DNA of 44,647 bases from Mesostigma viride (lineage: Eukaryota; Streptophyta; Mesostigmatophyceae; Mesostigmatales; Mesostigmataceae), in NCBI GenBank assembly GCA_009746045.1, contig RPFO01000367.1:1-44647 (forward strand), given 5' to 3'. The notes under the pieces were generated by a model. The model searched no databases. It saw only the letters and a program-made list of their open reading frames with translations, and was not told where the DNA came from. Made by a program: the position numbers and the translations under genes. Shown here one piece after another: positions 32,251 through 44,647 of the stretch (its first letter is position 1; each line of letters opens with the position of its first letter).

Positions 32251-32550
32251 CGTGCTTGTACGCACAACCACCCGCCTTCCCCTCCGCCGGCGCCCCCGCC
32301 GCCGGGCTCTCCGCCGCCACCGGTGTTGCCCCCTGCGGCCGCCGGCCCTTCCGCGCCGTCGGAAGCTGCAGCGGCAGCACAGCAAATGCCCCCTCCCCCC
32401 GCACCATCGTCGGGGCAAGAGGCGCGCGGCGTTCATGCAGCAAAGTCGGCGAAGGAGCGGAGGAAATCGGCGGCTTCTGGGTCATCGGGTTCCGATGCCG
32501 CGACGGCAGCAACTGGAAAAGCAACCCACAAGACACTGCCAGCTGCCCGG
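32251..32550 (+). CDS. Pro/Ala-rich exon of the large plus-strand gene
   Basis: Exactly 100 codons between acceptor CTGCGTGTCACAG and donor GTAGGT, phase 0 on both sides. The peptide is disordered: Pro-rich (PPSPPPAPPPPGSPPPP), then Ala-rich (SEAAAAAQQ), then basic/Ser-rich (SAKERRKSAASGSSG). Such segments are usual in flexible linkers of nuclear proteins. It stays open in the following satellite only because the hexamer has no stop codon. The next phase-0 acceptor downstream is at 40973, so it probably splices over the 7.7-kb satellite. Confidence 0.5.
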
Positions 32551-32587
32551 GTAGGTGTTACGCACAAAGATGGGATTTTCTTGCGCC

Positions 32588-40345
<7,758 letters not shown>

Positions 40346-40364
40346 CTTGCTTGATTTTCTTGCG

Positions 40365-40922
40365 CCAACGGCCGTTGCAATTTGGAAATTAGGGTGTTAT
40401 TTTTTTTTTGCCCAACGGCCGTCGGAACCTTGAAATTAGGGTGTGATTTTCATGCGCCAACGGCCGTTGGAACCTGTAAATTAGGGTGTGATTTTCATGC
40501 GCCAACGGCCGTTGGAACCTGTAAATTAGGGTGTGATTTTCATGCGCCAACGGCCGTTGGAACCTGGAAATTAGGGTGTGATTTTTCTGTCGCCAACGGC
40601 CGTTGGAACCTGGAAATTAGGGTGTCATTTTTCTTGCGCCAACGGCCGTTGGAACCTGGAAATTAGGGTGTGATTTTTCTCGCGCCAACGGCCGTTGGAA
40701 CCTGGAAATTAGGGTGTCATTTTTCTCGCGCCAACGGCCGTTGGAACCTGGAAATTAGGGTGTGATTTTTCTTTCGCCAACGGCCGTTGGAACCTGGAAA
40801 TTAGGGTGTGATTTTCATGCGCCAACGGCCGTTGGAACCTGTAAATTAGGGTGTGATTTTCATGCGCCAACGGCCGTTGGAACCTGGAAATTAGGGTGTT
40901 ATTTTTCCGGCGACGGCCGTTG
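40365..40922. repeat. ~45-bp palindrome array before the main exon
   Basis: Ten exact copies (40457, 40502, 40547, 40593, 40639, 40685, 40731, 40777, 40822, 40867) plus degenerate copies at 40365, 40412 and 40910. Linker: AACCTGGAAATTAGGGTGTG then ATTTTTCTTGCG. It ends about 50 bp before the acceptor at 40973. Confidence 0.97.
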
Positions 40923-40973
40923 GAACATAGTACTGACCTTCCGGCTATCTGTATGTTTTTTGCATGTGATCAG

Positions 40974-42095
40974 GGGCGTCCGTCAAGGCAGAGAACGGAG
41001 GAAGAGCGGAGGAGGTGGGCTTACAAGATTGAACATGGGGTGGCGGAAAGGCATCTCACAACATTTTTTGAGGACTGGCGCCAACGAGCTCCGGGCACCG
41101 ACTTATGGTCGGGGATTGTGAAGACCTTTGAGAGGAAGGGGCTGCTGACGACACGTGCTGGAAATGCGAAGCCCAGCATTTTGGACTCCTGGGAGCCAGC
41201 GCCATCCTCTCATGTGCACGACAAGAACCTAACTGACAGCATACAGGCGGCGTTTCATCTGCGGCAGAAGTTTCGTCTAGTGCCAGACGATGTCGACATC
41301 GTGGGGGGGTCCGCGATTGCGACTCAAGTACGGGTCTTTACGAACAACTTGTGCCAACTCCCGGAACTAATGAGGCATCGGACGGTGACGGTGCGGAATT
41401 GTAAGGGGCTCGCGCCGTGGTTCGTGGGGGCCGGCACAAGTCTGACGAAGGCAAAATGTGCCGTGCTGATCTTCCGGTTTGCGTGGCAGGTGCTGGCAGA
41501 CCAGGAGCCCGATTCTTACAATGCCTGGCTGGAAGAGAATCCAGGGTTTTCTGACAAAATTAAAAAACTGACGGGGGAGGACAGTGACCGTGCCGTGCAG
41601 AGGTTCGGATACTTTCGTTCGCCAACGGCCGAGGAAGGGAGGGCCATTCTCCGGACGCACTCCAAGAAGGATATGGCGGCCGCGTGCTCGCAGGATTTGA
41701 TCACCATGGACTTGAATACGTCCGAGTGGTCAGATGCATCTGACCGTGAGGCAGTACTTGAGCTCACGAACACCGCGTTGGGCTACATGCTCGCGTACGA
41801 CAAGCCTTTCGTGTTTGCGCAGTTTGCCGTGCTGGACGGCAACCACTACACGCAGATGTTGAAGTCCGTGATTTTTGAGGGCTCAGACGAGCAAGTGAGG
41901 ACTGCGATAGCTGGCGAGATTGCCGGTAAACAAAAGGGCAAGTACGTGGAGACAACCGAGGAGGCGTTTGATTTGTGGAGGGGGTTGGTGAGGGACGCGG
42001 ACAAGTTCATGTACACCAATCTGGACGTGCTCAAGGGCTGGGAGGTGGAGGGGGAAGCACTGATCCCGCCCATGAAGGACATGCGGACGCAAAAG
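40974..42095 (+). CDS. Main exon of the large plus-strand gene, unknown protein
   Basis: 374 codons, phase 0 at both ends: acceptor TTTTTTGCATGTGATCAG at 40973 and donor GTAAAT at 42096. A clean alpha-rich frame: basic start (SRQRTEEERRRW), FFEDWRQRAPGTDLW, the middle segment GLAPWFVGAG, a repeated theme of aromatic and acidic residues, and DADKFMYTNLDVLKGWEVEG near the end. No catalytic motif, signal or membrane segment is evident and I do not recognise the family. Near 41622 the coding sequence contains CCAACGGCCG, a partial match to the palindrome. Both flanking introns carry the same 45-bp palindrome array. Confidence 0.65.
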
Positions 42096-42153
42096 GTAAA
42101 TATAACGGATCGGGTGTGGGAACGTTGTAGGCACTAGATGTGATTTTTGTTCG

Positions 42154-42673
42154 CCAACGGCCGTTGGAACCTGGAAATTAGTGTGTGATTTTTCTTTCGC
42201 CAACGGCCGTTGGAACCTGGAAATTTTGTTGATATTTTTCTTGCGCCAACGGCCGTTGGAACCTGGAAATTCGGTCGACATTTTTCTTGCGCCAACGGCC
42301 GTTGGAACCTGGAAATTAGGGTGTGATTTTTCTTGCGCCAACGGCCGTTGGAACCTGGAAATTAGGGTGTGATTTTTCTTGCGCCAACGGCCGTTGGAAC
42401 CTGGAAATTAGTGTGTGATTTTTCTTGCGCCAACGGCCGTTGGAACCTGGAAATTAGGGTGTCATTTTTCTCGCGCCAACGGCCGTTGGAACCTGGAAAT
42501 TAGTGTGTGATTTTTCTTTCGCCAACGGCCGTTGGAACCTGGAAATTTGGTTGATACTTTTCTTGCGCCAACGGCCGTTGGAACCTGGAAATTCGGTCGA
42601 CATTTTTCTTGCGCCAACGGCCGTTGGAACCTGGAAATTAGGGTGTGATTTTTCTTGCGCCAACGGCCGTTGG
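42154..42673. repeat. ~46-bp palindrome array after the main exon
   Basis: Twelve exact copies (42154, 42198, 42246, 42292, 42338, 42384, 42430, 42476, 42522, 42568, 42614, 42660) with the same AACCTGGAAATT...TTTTTCTTGCG linker as the array on the other side of the exon. Within it, the block 42198-42338 is repeated at 42522-42660 (copies with TTGATATTTTTC and CGGTCGACATTTTTC linkers). It lies wholly in the intron 42096-42803. Confidence 0.97.
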
Positions 42674-42803
42674 AAACTGGAAATTAGGGTGTGATTTTTG
42701 TTCGGGAACGGCCGATCTTCCAAAGTGTAAGGACAAAATGTCAGGTCGTGTGTTGTATGACCGTTTTTTGTCTCAAACACTGATTCACATTTCATGCATG
42801 CAG

Positions 42804-43310
42804 GGGAGAGAGGCGCATCGGAGGGTTGCCCTGATCGGAGGGGGGCTGAATGCAGAAGACGAGGCCGTTTCCAAAAAGTCGAGGGGGACGGCGCTGCTGG
42901 AAGTGCACAACTATTTCAAGACGCACATGGAGGAATCCTGGGATAAGCCGGAGGTGCCCCTTCAGGACCAGAAAGAAATATGGAATTTGATTCATGGGGT
43001 TTCAAGCAGCACTGAGAAGGCAAGGAAGGACGGGGAGGGGGAGGAGGGTGGTGAGGAGCGGGTTGGAGGGCGATTGAACGAGGGTGGTTTGTCCGAATCG
43101 GAGAAAACCCAAGTCTACGACTTCATCTCGGCTGTGAAGGATGAAACGGTCGCTCCGAACGACGACAGTAGATGTGGAATGCCGATTGAGGACAAGCTGG
43201 CCAAGGAGCTTGCAGAGTTTCTGGACATCGTGGCAGCGGACAAGCTGGACGGGGAGGGAAGGGTGATGAGGAAGGGGGGGGGATCAAACAGGAAGGGTGG
43301 AGGAGTCTAG
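42804..43310 (+). CDS. Following exon of the large gene, first frame
   Basis: Begins after acceptor CATTTCATGCATGCAG at 42803 in phase 0 and joins the main exon in frame. It encodes a charged helical region (NAEDEAVSKKSRGTALLEVH), an acidic Gly/Glu-rich stretch (GEGEEGGEERVGG) and a second helical part ending EFLDIVAADKLDGEGRVM. It reaches a run of nine G (43274-43282) and then a stop at 43310. In the adjacent frame, translation continues without a stop into the next entry, so the stop is probably caused by a one-base homopolymer length difference. Confidence 0.6.
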   Translation, partial: GREAHRRVALIGGGLNAEDEAVSKKSRGTALLEVHNYFKTHMEESWDKPEVPLQDQKEIWNLIHGVSSSTEKARKDGEGEEGGEERVGGRLNEGGLSESEKTQVYDFISAVKDETVAPNDDSRCGMPIEDKLAKELAEFLDIVAADKLDGEGRVMRKGGGSNRKGGGV

Positions 43311-43336
43311 CCCGCTTTCGATTCTGGCCGTCTATC

Positions 43337-44590
43337 ATGGCAACCGTGAAGGCCAAACACGTTCCTCCTCAGTGCTTGTATGACCTGACATACATGGCCA
43401 AGATCTTCTGCGAGGTGATGGTCCAGCTTTTCATGATCTACAACCGCGATTTGGGGAAATACCCCGAACCACGCGACCTCGGCTGGTTGCCGATGCAGCC
43501 TTCGGAATCCGACAGCGCCCTTCAGAGGGTGGCCGATACGGTCGCTGTAGCTGCCAAGAGACTAAGGGCGGTTATCAGGCCAACGGGGAGGGACGATTCC
43601 ACCTTCCCACTTGCACTGCTGGAGAGGACGGATTTTGGGACGACCCACAAGGAGGAAACGAAATGGTGGGTCCTGATTGCGCCCGAACCCCCAACCGAAC
43701 AGGCTGTGGTGCCCCAACCCGTACAGCCTGTGGCGGGGGCTGTGGTGGTGACGGGGGCTGTGCCGGAGGAAGGCCAAGCCGAACATGCCGAGGCAGAGGA
43801 CGTCCAGTCGGGTCGCCAAAAAAAGGTGGGGGAGAAGCGGGAACCCCCGCGGAAGTTTGGGTCGGAGGAGCTGGCATCCGAAATCGAGCAGCAGGGCCCG
43901 TGGATTTCTAAGAAAATTTACGGGTCTGACGGGGAAACGACCTGTGAGTTCATGATGAAGACTTTCGCGTGGGAGAAAAGCGATGGGCCGACACGGTTGG
44001 CTCAAGTGGTACTTAATGCAATGGAGGGGTTCGAATTTGTTGTGAAGAGGAAGGGGGGGGTGAACCAGCCGGATATCAAGAATGGGATATGGCTGCTGAA
44101 TTTGGAACACCACGCGAAGCTGTGGAATGATGAGGAATTGTTGAAGGGTCGAACGGGTGCGTGGGTGGAGAAAAGGGACTGGAAGGCGGCGAAGGATTGT
44201 GGAGATTTCAATGGTGTGAAGGACGCCTGGTCGTCGTACCTAGGCGATTTCACGGGATTCTTCAACCCACCCGTGATCTTCATTGGGTCAAAGGAGCAGG
44301 TGGATGGGTTTAAGGTCCTTCTGAAGGTACTTGGGAAGCGGCCTGAGGGGGAGGATATTTCCAATCCCAACGGCCGTTCGGGCAAGGAAATTGCGGGTGC
44401 AGCCCAGAAGCGTCCGCTGGAGACGGCAGGCGCTGGCACCAAAAAGAAACGCCGGAAGCGCGCCGCCTCGGAGACCCCTCGGCCGAAGACGTCTCAATGG
44501 GGGATGATGAGGATGTCGGGTCACATGGGGGTGATGATGGGGAGGAGGTTGGTGATGATGGTGCCGGCGATGATGAGGGGGCGGGAATGA
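43337..44590 (+). CDS. C-terminal part of the large gene (or separate 417-residue ORF), unknown
   Basis: ATG at 43337, but the frame is open upstream to the G run (…IKQEGWRSLARFRFWPSI before the Met), so it likely continues the preceding exon. Contents: helical domain (LYDLTYMAKIFCEVMVQLFM), a Pro/Val/Glu-rich linker, a second folded region (IYGSDGETTCEFMMKTFAW; GIWLLNLEHHAKLWNDEELL), and a basic KKKRRKR nuclear-type signal. Near 44367 the coding sequence contains CCAACGGCCGTTCGG, a near-palindrome. After the basic signal this frame becomes Met/Arg-rich, whereas another frame gives a long acidic Asp/Glu/Gly tail that runs to the window end, so the true C-terminus is uncertain. Confidence 0.6.
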   Translation: MATVKAKHVPPQCLYDLTYMAKIFCEVMVQLFMIYNRDLGKYPEPRDLGWLPMQPSESDSALQRVADTVAVAAKRLRAVIRPTGRDDSTFPLALLERTDFGTTHKEETKWWVLIAPEPPTEQAVVPQPVQPVAGAVVVTGAVPEEGQAEHAEAEDVQSGRQKKVGEKREPPRKFGSEELASEIEQQGPWISKKIYGSDGETTCEFMMKTFAWEKSDGPTRLAQVVLNAMEGFEFVVKRKGGVNQPDIKNGIWLLNLEHHAKLWNDEELLKGRTGAWVEKRDWKAAKDCGDFNGVKDAWSSYLGDFTGFFNPPVIFIGSKEQVDGFKVLLKVLGKRPEGEDISNPNGRSGKEIAGAAQKRPLETAGAGTKKKRRKRAASETPRPKTSQWGMMRMSGHMGVMMGRRLVMMVPAMMRGRE

Positions 44591-44647
44591 GGGTGGTGAT
44601 AAGGGGGGCGGGTCGAAGGACGGAGAGGGGGGGTTCGAAGGGCGGAA

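Noticed and set aside
43562-44113. Minus-strand ORF opposite the C-terminal part of the large gene
   Set aside because: Shadow of a GC-rich coding strand with Pro/His/Leu composition and no independent signal.

Overview
This is a nuclear window from a plastid-bearing eukaryote. The support is GT-AG introns on both strands, MYND-finger and F-box-like proteins, very large simple satellites, and a decayed piece of chloroplast rpoB set among nuclear genes. A green or streptophyte alga would fit, and a short TTTAGGG-like tract near 2.6 kb agrees weakly, but I cannot name the species from sequence alone.

Layout. 1-2598: CA-rich low-complexity repeat with a 1190-bp internal duplication. 2870-6101 (minus strand): a multi-exon transposase-like gene whose introns carry a perfect 14-bp palindrome, followed by a 62-bp array of the same palindrome (6172-6682). 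6730-8210: mostly featureless DNA with small duplications. 8470-18430: about 10 kb of a 29-bp C-rich satellite with eight copies of a 205-bp insert. 18430-19670: a C/T-only tract. 19.7-30.5 kb: a cluster of plus-strand genes (two MYND proteins, an F-box-like protein, three paralogous proteins with a C-x4-C...C-x2-H cluster, and unrecognised small proteins), with the palindrome in most leaders and a nine-unit 208-bp array built around it. 30745-31195 (minus strand): rpoB pseudogene. 31.6-44.6 kb: a probable multi-exon plus-strand gene of unknown function, with an 8.4-kb intron filled by a hexanucleotide satellite (7.7 kb) and palindrome arrays on both sides of its main exon.

The most notable signal is the palindrome CCAACGGCCGTTGG. 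I count 55 exact copies, against about 0.0002 expected by chance, plus more than a dozen near copies. All exact copies lie in introns, leaders or intergenic DNA and none in the coding exons I call. Many are embedded in a longer dyad of the form TTTC-N5/6-palindrome-N5/6-GAAA. Each half contains the CAACGG core recognised by Myb-type proteins. It has been amplified independently as arrays of about 45, 62 and 208 bp. Whether it is a regulatory site, an RNA-pairing element in introns, a recombination site or the core of a mobile element cannot be decided here.

The long open frames across the satellites are artefacts of repeat periods that lack stop codons and are not annotated as genes. Three otherwise good reading frames break at runs of 9-10 G, which suggests homopolymer length errors or slippage rather than true gene decay.
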